This document shows, piece after piece, positions 7,825-18,021 of a stretch of 56,102 nucleotides of DNA. The first letter of the stretch is position 1, and every line of letters starts with the position of its first letter. Origin of the DNA: Lentzea kentuckyensis (GTDB lineage Bacteria > Actinomycetota > Actinomycetes > Mycobacteriales > Pseudonocardiaceae); assembly GCF_002150765.1 (NCBI RefSeq), contig NZ_MUYM01000130.1, forward strand, positions 1 through 56,102. The letters run 5' to 3'. The translations under genes were made by a program, and so were the position numbers. The notes beneath the pieces are model-generated. The model searched no databases, was not told where the DNA came from, and saw nothing but the letters and a program-made list of their open reading frames with translations.

Positions 7825-8465
7825 ACATCACGCCCGAGATCCCGCAGCTCGACCCGATCCGCGTGCAGGCCCGCAAGCACGCGCTGCTGAACGAGATCGG
7901 TCAGCAGCCCGCACGCCGCGGGTGGCGCCACGCCATGCCCGCGACGGCGTTGGCGGCAGTGGTGGTGATCGGTGCGGTGTGGTGGATGTCGCCCGCGCCG
8001 ATCACGCTCACCGACGGCGCGGCCGTCGACCGGTGTCAGGACGCCCTCGGCAGAATGAGAATGCCCGTGCCCGGCCCCGGCGAGGTGAACTCCTCGGTCG
8101 CCGACCGGCGCGGCGACGTCGTCCTCGTCATGCTGACCGGCCCGGAGAGCATGTGGTTCTGCATCTTCGAAGGGGAGTCCTGGACCAGCGCCCACAAGTT
8201 CCCCCGACTCATCTCGACGAACGTGGAGTTCGTGGCCTACCTGGGCGACGTCATCGAGGGAAAGCGCACAGGCATGGCGTACGGACGGGTTCGTCCCGAC
8301 GCGCGCACCGCCACCCTGGAGATCGCGGACGGCAGGAAGGTGCCCGTGCTGCTCGACCAGGGCTGGGCGGTCACCTGGTGGCCGTCCAGCGCCGAGGCGA
8401 AGCTCCTCACGTTGTACGACGAGGCTGGTCACGTTCTCGAGACCGTCGTGCCCGAGAACAGGTAA
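7821..8465 (+). CDS. Single-pass membrane protein, putative anti-sigma factor
   Basis: 214 residues, GTG start overlapping the sigma gene stop by four bases. A short cytosolic N-terminus (1-38) is followed by one membrane helix (about 39-56, ATALAAVVVIGAVWW) and an extracytoplasmic domain of about 155 residues with two cysteines (DRCQDALG and WFCIFEG) that could form a disulfide. No ZAS HxxxCxxC motif is visible, so this is not a classical zinc anti-sigma factor. The anti-sigma role is inferred only from gene order and topology. Confidence 0.6.
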   Translation: MNITPEIPQLDPIRVQARKHALLNEIGQQPARRGWRHAMPATALAAVVVIGAVWWMSPAPITLTDGAAVDRCQDALGRMRMPVPGPGEVNSSVADRRGDVVLVMLTGPESMWFCIFEGESWTSAHKFPRLISTNVEFVAYLGDVIEGKRTGMAYGRVRPDARTATLEIADGRKVPVLLDQGWAVTWWPSSAEAKLLTLYDEAGHVLETVVPENR

Positions 8466-8475
8466 CCTCCTGAGC

Positions 8476-8760
8476 ATGTGGCGGCCGGAGACCAGGAACC
8501 GAGCGATGCTGATGCTCGCGGTCTTCCTGCCTGCCCTCTACGCCTTCACGTTGTTCTCCTCACCGACCGAGGTCGTCGCGGCCGTGACCGCGCTCGCCCT
8601 CGCACTGATCGTCGTGGTCGCGCTGCTGCCGCGGACAGCAGCACCAGCGCGGTCGCTGTCGATCCGGGAACGAGCACAACGATCAGCTCAACTGCGGCTG
8701 CGCAATCCAGACGCAGCAGGCAGGCCCCGTCCTCGAGCACCGGGATGCCGGACGTTCTGA
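8476..8760 (+). CDS. Small membrane protein, DUF6412-like
   Basis: 94 residues. Two hydrophobic helices (about 10-30 and 32-52) are followed by an arginine-rich tail containing RNPDAAGRPRPRAPG, a signature I associate with small actinobacterial proteins encoded next to short YidC/Oxa1 homologues. The gene starts 10 bases after the anti-sigma-like gene and lies 39 bases before yidC, so it fits the same operon. Function unknown. Confidence 0.65.
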   Translation: MWRPETRNRAMLMLAVFLPALYAFTLFSSPTEVVAAVTALALALIVVVALLPRTAAPARSLSIRERAQRSAQLRLRNPDAAGRPRPRAPGCRTF

Positions 8761-8799
8761 CGTCCGCGAAATCCCCAACTCGATACGGAGAACCAACCC

Positions 8800-9417
8800 T
8801 TGTTCGCTGACCTGGGCGCCGCCCTGGCGAGCTTCGGCATGCCCGCGCTCGCCATCATCGTGTTCACCATGGCGGTGCGGCTGATGCTGCACCCGCTGGC
8901 CCGCGCCGCCGTGCGCGGTGAGAAGGCCAAGGCCAAGCTCGCGCCGGAGATCCAGAAGCTGCAGAAGAAGTACGGCAAGGACCTGATGCGGCTCTCGGAG
9001 GAGTCGCAGAAGGTCTACAAGAAAAACGGCGTCTCGATGTTCGCGGGCATCCTGCCGATGCTCGCCACCGCACCGTTCTTCATGGTCATGTACCAGGTCG
9101 TCACGACCCCCAACCCCCTGCTGGCGGGGACGATTTTCGGGGTTCCGCTAAGTGCTCATTTCACGAGCACTTTCAGCTGGGCCTTCTTCGTGCTGTTCGG
9201 CCTGCTCGCGGTGGTGGCCTATCTGACCGTCAAGTGGCAGCAGTCGCGCATGACGACCACGCCCACGCCGGGGTTCATGACCGGGCTGGTCAAGGTGCTG
9301 CCGTTCGGGACGATCCTGGTGGCCGCGTACCTGCCGCTGGCCGCCGGGCTGTACCTGCTCACCACGACGACGTGGACGATCGCGGAACGCGCGCTGCTCT
9401 ACCGCATCCTGAGCTGA
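8800..9417 (+). CDS. yidC: Short YidC/Oxa1-family membrane insertase
   Basis: 205 residues from TTG 8800. Only the conserved insertase core is present: a first helix (about 10-30), a cytosolic coiled segment (EKAKAKLAPEIQKLQKKYGKD), and four further helices including ILPMLATAPFFMVMYQVV and TSTFSWAFFVLFGLLAVVAYL. The housekeeping YidC of actinobacteria is longer and sits near rpmH/rnpA at the replication origin, so this is a second, accessory copy. It probably inserts selected membrane proteins under the upstream ECF sigma factor. Its 3' end overlaps the convergent PucR gene by 19 bases. Confidence 0.85.
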   Translation: MFADLGAALASFGMPALAIIVFTMAVRLMLHPLARAAVRGEKAKAKLAPEIQKLQKKYGKDLMRLSEESQKVYKKNGVSMFAGILPMLATAPFFMVMYQVVTTPNPLLAGTIFGVPLSAHFTSTFSWAFFVLFGLLAVVAYLTVKWQQSRMTTTPTPGFMTGLVKVLPFGTILVAAYLPLAAGLYLLTTTTWTIAERALLYRILS

Positions 9418-10907
9418 AGCTGCGCGATCAGCCGGACCAGCGGGTCGTCCAGGTCCAGGTCGATCCGCTTCAACCGGTACCGCAACGTGTTCGGGTGGAC
9501 GTGCAGCCGTTCCGCGGCGGCGCGCACGTCACCCAACGCGTCCAGGTACGCCAGCAACGACTTCGCGAGCTCCGGGTCGAGCGCCTCGATCCGGGGATCG
9601 CGGATCCGGGGATTGTCCTGCAGCAGCGCCAGGATCTCGCTCACCAGCACCTGGGAACGAACGTCCGCGAGCGTCGCCACCTCGGCGTCGAGGTCGCGGG
9701 CCATCGCGTCCAGCACGCGTTCGGCCTCCTGCCGGGAGATCCGCACCTCGTCCAAAGTGGACACCGTGGAGCCGACCGCCGCCTGCACGGACGTGTGCAG
9801 GTGCCGCCGGGCGGTGGTGACGATCTCCCGGGTCAGGTTGAGGAGTTGGGCGTTCGGGGCGAGGTCCGGGAGCAGCACGTAGGTGCGGCCACCGGACTCG
9901 CTGACCAGCGCGCTGCGCCGGTACGCGGCGGCGTGCACGGAGATCAGGCCGGTCATCTCGGCGCGGCGCAGCTCGTGTTCGCTGCGGTCGCCCTCGCCGC
10001 CGCGCAACGCGAAAACCACCACCGCGGCGGGTTTCCCGGGGTCGGCACCGATCTGGCCGGCGACCGTCGTGGCGTCCATCCGGCCGGTCAGCAGGGCGGC
10101 CAGGAGGTTCTCGCGGAACCTCGACGTGGGCTGGTTGCGCTGCTGGATCAGGTGCGGGGCGGTGACGCGGGCCGCGCCGAGCAGCGCACGTTCCGCCTGT
10201 TCGGTCAGCGGCTGGTCGCCCTCCTGCACCCAGATCGTGCCGAGCGGCTGGGCGCCCGCGTGGATGCCGACGGCGATGCGGCGGCGGATGCCGAGCTCCG
10301 GGCGTTCGTCGATCCGCACCACCTCTTCGGACGAGCGGAGGAGGTTGTAGACGCCCCACTCGCGCAGCATCTTCAGGTACGGCTCGGGGCCCTGGCGGCC
10401 GAGGATGGAGAGCCGGCGCAGTTCGTCGACCTCGTCGGACGACCGGGAGTAGGCGAGCACGCGGCTCGCGGTGTCCTCGATGCTGACGATGCCGCCGGTC
10501 AGGGTCGCAATCGTTTGCGCGAGCGCGAACAGGTCGCCGAGGACCTCGCCGTCGTCGGTCGTGGTCGTCAGCACGCCCTTGGCCAGCGACTCCAGGTGTC
10601 CCCAGCGCACCTCGGGGCGGACTTCCAGCAACGCCACCCCCGCGTCCACGGCCGCCTGCGAGAGCGCCTGGGACGACTCCTTGACCGCGACGGCGGCGGC
10701 TTTCGCGCGTCCGGCCGCCCTGATCAGCGGCAGCGCGGCCCGGCCACGTGCCCCGATCAGCAACGCCAGGTCGCCGGCGGCGACGTCCGGCGGGTCGTCC
10801 GGATCCATGATCACGACATCGCGCACGTCGACCTCCAGGCCGTTGGGGGCGACCTGCAGTTCGACGAGGGGATCGCCGAGCGCGATCAAGATGTGCCGCA
10901 GACTCAC
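9399..10907 (-). CDS. PucR-family transcriptional regulator
   Basis: 502 residues from GTG 10907 (AAAGGCGGGG upstream). An N-terminal purine-catabolism-regulator-like ligand domain is followed by a GGDEF-like central region, and the C-terminus carries the PucR helix-turn-helix: LLAYLDALGDVRAAAERLHVHPNTLRYRLKRI. It is divergent from pruA and proline dehydrogenase. In actinobacteria PucR-type proteins next to these genes activate proline catabolism in response to proline (PrnR/PutR-like role), and the twin palindromes in the shared promoter region are good candidates for its binding sites. Confidence 0.88.
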   Translation of the reverse strand: MSLRHILIALGDPLVELQVAPNGLEVDVRDVVIMDPDDPPDVAAGDLALLIGARGRAALPLIRAAGRAKAAAVAVKESSQALSQAAVDAGVALLEVRPEVRWGHLESLAKGVLTTTTDDGEVLGDLFALAQTIATLTGGIVSIEDTASRVLAYSRSSDEVDELRRLSILGRQGPEPYLKMLREWGVYNLLRSSEEVVRIDERPELGIRRRIAVGIHAGAQPLGTIWVQEGDQPLTEQAERALLGAARVTAPHLIQQRNQPTSRFRENLLAALLTGRMDATTVAGQIGADPGKPAAVVVFALRGGEGDRSEHELRRAEMTGLISVHAAAYRRSALVSESGGRTYVLLPDLAPNAQLLNLTREIVTTARRHLHTSVQAAVGSTVSTLDEVRISRQEAERVLDAMARDLDAEVATLADVRSQVLVSEILALLQDNPRIRDPRIEALDPELAKSLLAYLDALGDVRAAAERLHVHPNTLRYRLKRIDLDLDDPLVRLIAQLQLRMR

Positions 10908-10926
10908 CGCCACCCCGCCTTTCGGC

Positions 10927-10975
10927 ACGCGGGGCCCCCGCGTACCCACTTGCGACACGCGGGGGCCCCGCGTGT
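10927..10975. promoter_or_regulatory. Two perfect GC palindromes between pucR and pruA
   Basis: ACGCGGGG-C-CCCCGCGT at 10927-10943 and ACGCGGGG-G-CCCCGCGT at 10957-10973; the second extends to 10955-10975. Each is a perfect 8+1+8 palindrome and the centres are 30 bp apart. They may be tandem operators for the divergent PucR regulator, or dispersed intergenic hairpins of this genome. Confidence 0.6.
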
Positions 10976-11091
10976 CCAAAATGTTGGCTGATCGTACATC
11001 TGAACCGGTGAATCTTGGCCGGTTGCACAACGGGGGCGGGGTTGGGCGGTCTTACGGTTTAGCCACCGAACAAGCCCAGAAGGAGTTGCGA

Positions 11092-12717
<1,626 letters not shown>

Positions 12718-12731
12718 CCAAGCCCGAAGTC

Positions 12732-12780
12732 GATGAAGGGCTCCTTCATCCACCACAAGTGGATGAAGGAGCCCTTCATC
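12732..12780 (+). repeat. Perfect 22-bp inverted repeat between pruA and proline dehydrogenase
   Basis: Arms 12732-12753 and 12759-12780 are perfectly complementary, with loop CACAA. Each arm is itself a small hairpin (GATGAAGG-gct-CCTTCATC), so the RNA can fold as one long stem or two short ones. No T-tract follows, so it is not a standard terminator. Repeats of this type (GGATGAAGG...CCTTCATCC) are, to my recollection, common between genes in Pseudonocardiales. Confidence 0.8.
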
Positions 12781-12800
12781 CCGCACCCCTAGGACGTGAA

Positions 12801-13724
12801 ATGTTGCGATCCAGTCTTCTTGCCGCGTCCCGGAGTGCGGGGGCGCGGAAGCTCGTCGAGTCGACGCCGCTGACCCGGCCGGTCGTCGAGCGGTTCGTCG
12901 CCGGTGACGGGGTCGACGCGGCCATCCGCGTTACCGCCGAGGTGCTCGGCGACGGACGGTTGGTGACTCTCGACCACCTTGGTGAGGACACGTTCGAGGA
13001 GTCGCAGGCCAACTACACCGTCGAGGCTTACCTGACGTTGCTGGGGCGGCTGGAGTCGCACGGGCTCACGAACGGCGCCGAGGTGTCGGTCAAGCTGTCC
13101 GCGGTCGGCCAGTCGCTGGCCATCGACGGCGAGAAGATCGCGCTGGAGAACGCACGGCGGATCTGTGCGGCGGCCGCGGTCGTCGGCACGACCGTGACGC
13201 TCGACATGGAGGACCACACCACCACGGACTCCACGCTGGGCATCCTGCGTGAGCTGCGGGTGGACTTCCCGTGGGTCGGCGCGGTGCTCCAGGCGTACCT
13301 CAGGCGCACCGAACAGGACTGCCGCGACCTCGCGCACTCCGGTTCTCGGGTGCGACTGTGCAAGGGCGCGTACCAGGAGCCTGCTTCCGTTGCGTACCAG
13401 GACAAGCACGACGTCGACCGGTCGTACGTGCGGTGCCTGAAGGTGCTGATGGAGGGTCAGGGCTACCCGATGGTGGCCTCGCACGACCCGCGCCTGATCG
13501 CGATCGCCGCCGACCTGGCGTCCGCGCGTTCGAAGGACTCCTACGAGTTCCAGATGCTGTACGGCATCCGGCCCGAGGAGCAGCGCCGCATCGCCACCGA
13601 GGGCAACCGCATGCGCGTGTACGTCCCGTACGGCGACGAGTGGTACGGCTACTTCATGCGTCGTCTCGCCGAGCGTCCGGCCAACGTCGCGTTCTTCGTG
13701 CGGTCGCTGCTCACGAAGAGCTGA
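12801..13724 (+). CDS. Proline dehydrogenase
   Basis: 307 residues, the size of monofunctional PutB-type enzymes. FAD/TIM-barrel motifs are in place: VSVKLSAVG, TLDMEDHTTTDSTL, RLCKGAYQEP, YEFQMLYGI and VYVPYGDEWYGYFMRRLAERPAN; the C-terminal RRxxERP holds the arginines that bind the proline carboxylate. It oxidises proline to P5C, passing electrons to the respiratory chain, and feeds PruA encoded just upstream. It is probably co-transcribed with pruA, with the hairpin between them modulating expression. The 3' end overlaps the convergent STAND gene by 14 bases. Confidence 0.95.
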   Translation: MLRSSLLAASRSAGARKLVESTPLTRPVVERFVAGDGVDAAIRVTAEVLGDGRLVTLDHLGEDTFEESQANYTVEAYLTLLGRLESHGLTNGAEVSVKLSAVGQSLAIDGEKIALENARRICAAAAVVGTTVTLDMEDHTTTDSTLGILRELRVDFPWVGAVLQAYLRRTEQDCRDLAHSGSRVRLCKGAYQEPASVAYQDKHDVDRSYVRCLKVLMEGQGYPMVASHDPRLIAIAADLASARSKDSYEFQMLYGIRPEEQRRIATEGNRMRVYVPYGDEWYGYFMRRLAERPANVAFFVRSLLTKS

Positions 13725-16113
13725 GCTCCTCGGCCGTTTCGAGGGCGAACTCCAGCTTCACCGGCTCACCCGCCTCGCGGAGGATCTCCACCGCGCGGTG
13801 GGTGAGCCGAAGTGCTTTACCCACCTCGTGCTTCGTCTCCCCGCACAGCCGTGCGTAGATCGTGAGCGCGTCGGCGTACCCGGCCTGCCGATCGAGGTCC
13901 AGCCCGGTCATGTGCCACAGCACCACGGCCGTGTGCGCGGTGTTCCTCGCCTCGTCCTTCCGTTCCGCGCCACGTAGCCTGCACGCGTGCTGTTGCACGG
14001 CCGAGAGATAGGTGGTCGGCGGTGTCCTCGGGATCAGCGCACGGCAGACCTCGACCGTGAACTCGGACATCCGCAGCGCCCGCACGTGATGGTCCGATTC
14101 GGACAGTGCCCGAGCCGCGCATTCCAGTGCCGGAGCCAGCTTCGCGCCGAAGAACTCGACGAGCTGGGACGGCAGGCGGTGGCACAGCTCCAGGCACTCG
14201 TCGGCGGTGCGCAGCGCCTGCTCGTCCAGGTCGTGGCGAAGTTGCTGCTCGACGAGGGCCGCCAGGGCGATCACGAGGTCGACCTGGTTCCAGACGAGGT
14301 CCTGCTCGACCAGTTCCCGGTACACCTCGACGGCTTCCTCGACCGCACCGAGATCGCGGGCGAGCCGGGCGACGTTGAGCAACGCGTTGCCGAGACCCTT
14401 CTGGTCCCCCGTTTCCCGCCACGCCATCACGGCTTCCCGCGCGGTGAGCTCCGCGTCCAGGCCTTCGCCCAGCGCCTGGCTGTACCGCATCAACGCGTCG
14501 GCGAGCTCGCCGCGGAACGTGTCGGGGTTGACGATCGCGAGCCGGCGGAAGAGGTCGACCGCTTCCTTCAACGTGTCGGCGGCGGCTTCGGCCCTGCCCA
14601 GGTCGACGAGCATGGTGCCGGCCACGACGAGGTTGCGGGCGAGCTCGGGTTCGAAGCGCGGGTCCTCACGGGCGAGCACCCGCCAGTTCGCGATGGAGAG
14701 CTGCATCGAGTCGGCGGCGTGCTGTTTCTCGCCCTCGACGTGATAGCGGCGGGCCATGGCGGCGGCGACGCGCGCGAAGTCGACGCGGAACAACGCGGGG
14801 TGGTTCTTCGAGAGCTCCTGGAAGAGCAGGGTGGCCCGGCTCAGCGCGGTCATCGCCGCCTCGTCCTGGCCGAGCGCCTGGTAGCGGTAGCTGATCTGTT
14901 CGAGGGCGGAGGCGAGCTGCGGGGTGGTCTCCGGGTCGTCGAGCGCGATCTCGTGCCACAGCGCGATCGCCTCCTCCGAGACCGCGAGCACCTCGTCGCG
15001 CCGCTGGGCGTTGATGAGCCGCAGTCCCAGGTCTCCGAGCGCGTCCGCGAGCAACGGCCGGTTCTCCTGGTCCTGCCGCACGAGCTCGCGGTAGCACTCG
15101 ACCTCCTGCCGGGAGGCCTCGACGGACTCCTGGCGCAGGCCGCACAACATCGTGCGCGCGCTGAGCATCCCGTACATCTCGGCGCGTTCGAGGACGTCCT
15201 GGGCGCGGTCGATCAGGCGCAGGGTAAGCATCGACGGAATCGCGTCCACGGCGAAGCGCTCGTCGCGGAAGATCTGCCGGGCGAGGTGCTCGGCGGTCGC
15301 GCACGAGCCGATCTCGGCGGTGATGCGGAGGCTGTCGCGGGCCATGTCGCGCGCGATCCCGGGGTCGTCCGCGATCAGCTGGTCGAGCCCCGACCGCAGG
15401 TTCGGCCACCGCAGCGCGGCGCGGGCGAGCAGGTCAGGGTCCGGGTTCTCCGGGGTGGCGACGGCGAGGTAGTCCTCGGCGATGCGGCCGCTGCGGGGAC
15501 CGTCGTCGCGCTGGAGGAGCTGGCGGACGAGCTGGGTGCGGTTCACGTCGCACGGGTCGCCGTGGACCGTGGTCAGCGCGGCCATGTGCAGGTCGAGCAC
15601 CGTCTCGCCGGCGATGTTCGGCGGCGGTTCGTCCGGCGCGGTGACGTTGAGCTGCTTGGCGAAGTGCTGGCAGGCGAGGGTGAACGACCCGGCGCGGTCC
15701 TGCACCGTCGGGGCGAGCGCCAGGTCGGTGACCTCGTGGTCGAAGTCCGCGATGCGCTGGCGGGTGGAGGACCACCACCAGCCCGTGGTCCGCGCCGCCA
15801 GCAGCACCCGCCTGCGCGCCGGTCCGTGCCGGAGCGTGTCCTGCAGCCTCCCGAAGACGTCCGGCCAGTCGAGCCGGTCGGCGTCGTCGATCAGCAGCAG
15901 CCCGCCGTGGGCGTCGTCGTCCCACTGGTCCTGGAAGTGCTGGAGCAGCCTGGTCTTGCCCGCGCCCGCCGGAGCGTGCAGCAGCAGAGACGCCCGTGGC
16001 GCTGGGCTGTCGCGCCAGAGCGTGAGGGCGTGCAGTTCGGATTCTCTGCCGTGAAAGGGGACCACCTGATGGGTGGGGTCCAGCAATGCGGCGACGCTGA
16101 GTGCTCGGTCCAC
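13711..16113 (-). CDS. STAND-type ATPase with TPR repeats
   Basis: 800 residues; GTG start with GAGG upstream. The N-terminal AAA_16/STAND ATPase begins with FHGRESEL (20-27); the P-loop is APAGAGKTR (47-55) and Walker B GLLLIDDADR (71-80), with VLLAAR as the sensor strand. A helical region then leads into many TPR-like helices from about 350 to the end (for example LADALGDLGLRLINAQ, LASALEQISYRYQALGQDEAA). There is no visible HTH, SARP or effector domain, so it differs from AfsR-type regulators. STAND proteins act as ligand-triggered switches in regulation or phage/stress sensing. It is divergent from a DNA polymerase-like gene. Function unknown. Confidence 0.8.
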   Translation of the reverse strand: MDRALSVAALLDPTHQVVPFHGRESELHALTLWRDSPAPRASLLLHAPAGAGKTRLLQHFQDQWDDDAHGGLLLIDDADRLDWPDVFGRLQDTLRHGPARRRVLLAARTTGWWWSSTRQRIADFDHEVTDLALAPTVQDRAGSFTLACQHFAKQLNVTAPDEPPPNIAGETVLDLHMAALTTVHGDPCDVNRTQLVRQLLQRDDGPRSGRIAEDYLAVATPENPDPDLLARAALRWPNLRSGLDQLIADDPGIARDMARDSLRITAEIGSCATAEHLARQIFRDERFAVDAIPSMLTLRLIDRAQDVLERAEMYGMLSARTMLCGLRQESVEASRQEVECYRELVRQDQENRPLLADALGDLGLRLINAQRRDEVLAVSEEAIALWHEIALDDPETTPQLASALEQISYRYQALGQDEAAMTALSRATLLFQELSKNHPALFRVDFARVAAAMARRYHVEGEKQHAADSMQLSIANWRVLAREDPRFEPELARNLVVAGTMLVDLGRAEAAADTLKEAVDLFRRLAIVNPDTFRGELADALMRYSQALGEGLDAELTAREAVMAWRETGDQKGLGNALLNVARLARDLGAVEEAVEVYRELVEQDLVWNQVDLVIALAALVEQQLRHDLDEQALRTADECLELCHRLPSQLVEFFGAKLAPALECAARALSESDHHVRALRMSEFTVEVCRALIPRTPPTTYLSAVQQHACRLRGAERKDEARNTAHTAVVLWHMTGLDLDRQAGYADALTIYARLCGETKHEVGKALRLTHRAVEILREAGEPVKLEFALETAEELSSS

Positions 16114-16150
16114 AGCCTCATAGTCGGCGCGTGGTCAGGCCAGGGGTAGG

Positions 16151-16185
16151 AAGACCACACCATCGTGGTCTTTTCCCGTTTTTCC
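16151..16185 (+). terminator. Terminator-like hairpin with T-tracts, no obvious upstream gene on this strand
   Basis: AAGACCAC-accatc-GTGGTCTT (16151-16172) is followed by TT, CCCG and a run of five T. On the plus strand this is an intrinsic-terminator shape, but the only genes nearby are the divergent STAND and polymerase genes. It may block antisense or spurious transcription, or end an unannotated short RNA. Confidence 0.5.
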
Positions 16186-16243
16186 TTCACTCCATTGCTG
16201 TCTGGCTTGGAGAGGCTCCAACCACTAGGCGTGTTCCTGGTCC

Positions 16244-16261
16244 GAAACCGGCCTCGGTTTC
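16244..16261. promoter_or_regulatory. Inverted repeat upstream of polymerase-like gene
   Basis: GAAACCG (16244-16250) and CGGTTTC (16255-16261) form a perfect 7-bp dyad with a 4-base spacer. It lies about 45 bases upstream of the polymerase-like start, just before a possible promoter (TGAAAC at 16271-16276, CACAAT at 16293-16298). Possible operator. Confidence 0.35.
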
Positions 16262-16305
16262 AGCCCACACTGAAACTGTCAGACCCTCGCTGCACAATCT
16301 GGGGT

Positions 16306-17949
16306 GTGCTGGTTGCCCTCGTCCTCGACCCGGACGGCGCTGGGCGGTGGCAGAAGCTGCACGACGACGGGACGCCCGCCGGTCCCGCGATGTCAGCCTC
16401 TTCCGTCGCCTCCGCCGTCGCGTCGCTGGAGCGCGCCCACAAACCGCGGTGGGTGTGGGCGGACACCTCGGAGATCTATCCGCTGCTGCTCGCCGCGGGG
16501 GTGCGGGTCGACCGGTGCTGGGACCTGTTCCTGACCGAGGCGTTGCTGCTCGGTGCCGAGGGCAGGCACCGGGAGCCGCGCGAACTGCCGGCGGCGCTGG
16601 CACGGGCGCTGGGCCTGCCCGCACCGGCCGATCTGGGGCATCGCAAAAAGGACGTCGAGCTGACGTTGTTCGAACCGGAACCGGTGGTGCTGCCGGGCGA
16701 CACGGACGCGTTGGCCGCGTTGTCGCTGGTTTTCCGGGCGCAGCAACGGAATCCGGCACTGGGGCTGCTGATCGCGGCGGAGTCGGCGTCGGCGTTGGTG
16801 GCGGCGGAGATGACGCACCACGGGTTGCCGTGGCGGGCGGACGTGCACAACAGGCTTCTGGAGGAGGTGCTCGGCCCGCGCCCGGCGCCGGGTGCGCGGC
16901 CGAAGCAGTTGCAGGCGCTGGCCGATCAGATCCAGGAGGCGTTCGGCGGCAAGGAGATCAACCCGGACGCCCCCGCCAGCATCGTGCGGGCGTTCGCGCG
17001 GGCGGGCATCGAGGTGCCGTCGGCGCGCCGGTGGGTGTTGAAGCAGGTCGACCACCCCGCGGTGGAACCGTTGCTGGACTACAAAGAGCGCGCACGGCTG
17101 TGGGTGGCGCACGGCTGGACGTGGCTCGACGCGTGGGTGCAGGACGGGCGGTTCCGGCCCGACTACGTGGTCGGCGGGGTGGTGTCGGGGCGGTGGGCGT
17201 CGCGGGGTGGTGCGGCACTGCAGATTCCGAAGCTGATGCGGCAGGCCGTGATCGCGGACGACGGCTGGTGCCTCGTCGCGGCCGACGCGTCGCAGCTCGA
17301 ACCGCGGATTCTGGCCGCGCTGTCCGGCGATCAGCGGCTGATCGAGGTGTGCACGGACGACGACCTGTACTCCGCACTGGCCGAGGACTCGTTCAAGGGC
17401 GAGCGGCCGCGCGCGAAGATCGCGATGTTGTCGGCGATGTACGGCGGCACCTCGGGTGAGGCCGGACCGCTGCTCGCCGTGCTGCGCAAGAGGTTTCCCG
17501 AAGCCGTCGGCTATGTGGAAGCCGCCGCGCAGGCCGGTGAGCAAGGCCGCATGGTGCGCACCCGGCTCGGGCGCACGTCACCCGAACCGTCGGAGGCGTG
17601 GCGCGAACTCACCGGTGGCGCCGACGACTCCGGTGAGGTGTCGCGCTCGTCGCGGCAGGCGGCGCGGAACTGGGGCCGGTTCACCCGCAACTTCGTGGTG
17701 CAGGGCAGCGCGGCGGACTGGACGGCGGCGTTGTTGGCCGTGCTGCGCAATCGGTTGCCGGCCGAGGCGCATCTGGTGTTCTTCCAACACGACGAGGTGC
17801 TCGTGCACTGCCCACGGGCGGACGCCGACGCGGTGATCGAGGCGATCGCCGAGGCCGGTCGCGAGGCGACGCGGTTGCTGTTCGGCGACACGGCGGTGCG
17901 GTTCCCGATGAACGCGGTGCCCGTGACGTGCTACGCGGACGCGAAATAA
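16306..17949 (+). CDS. Bifunctional 3'-5' exonuclease/DNA polymerase-like protein (family A)
   Basis: 547 residues from GTG 16306. A -10-like CACAAT lies close upstream with no Shine-Dalgarno, which suggests a leaderless transcript. The C-terminal half has the family A polymerase motifs: motif A with D327 in VAADASQLEPRIL, motif B as RAKIAMLSAMYGGTSG, and motif C HDEV with D496-E497. The N-terminal 200 residues correspond to the 3'-5' exonuclease fold, but I cannot trace its DEDD carboxylates by eye. The protein is shorter than PolA and lacks the 5' nuclease. It matches a conserved actinobacterial group annotated as bifunctional exonuclease/DNA polymerase, probably a repair or damage-tolerance enzyme. 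Confidence 0.85.
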   Translation: MLVALVLDPDGAGRWQKLHDDGTPAGPAMSASSVASAVASLERAHKPRWVWADTSEIYPLLLAAGVRVDRCWDLFLTEALLLGAEGRHREPRELPAALARALGLPAPADLGHRKKDVELTLFEPEPVVLPGDTDALAALSLVFRAQQRNPALGLLIAAESASALVAAEMTHHGLPWRADVHNRLLEEVLGPRPAPGARPKQLQALADQIQEAFGGKEINPDAPASIVRAFARAGIEVPSARRWVLKQVDHPAVEPLLDYKERARLWVAHGWTWLDAWVQDGRFRPDYVVGGVVSGRWASRGGAALQIPKLMRQAVIADDGWCLVAADASQLEPRILAALSGDQRLIEVCTDDDLYSALAEDSFKGERPRAKIAMLSAMYGGTSGEAGPLLAVLRKRFPEAVGYVEAAAQAGEQGRMVRTRLGRTSPEPSEAWRELTGGADDSGEVSRSSRQAARNWGRFTRNFVVQGSAADWTAALLAVLRNRLPAEAHLVFFQHDEVLVHCPRADADAVIEAIAEAGREATRLLFGDTAVRFPMNAVPVTCYADAK

Positions 17950-18021
17950 GTCCAAACGAGACGCTGCGCGACCTGGTGCGTTCGTGGTCGTTGCTCCGAT
18001 TGGCCGCTTGTTCTTGCGCCG

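Noticed and set aside
9234..10991. 585-codon plus-strand frame opposite pucR
   Set aside because: Antisense of a clear PucR protein. Composition is typical of a shadow frame.
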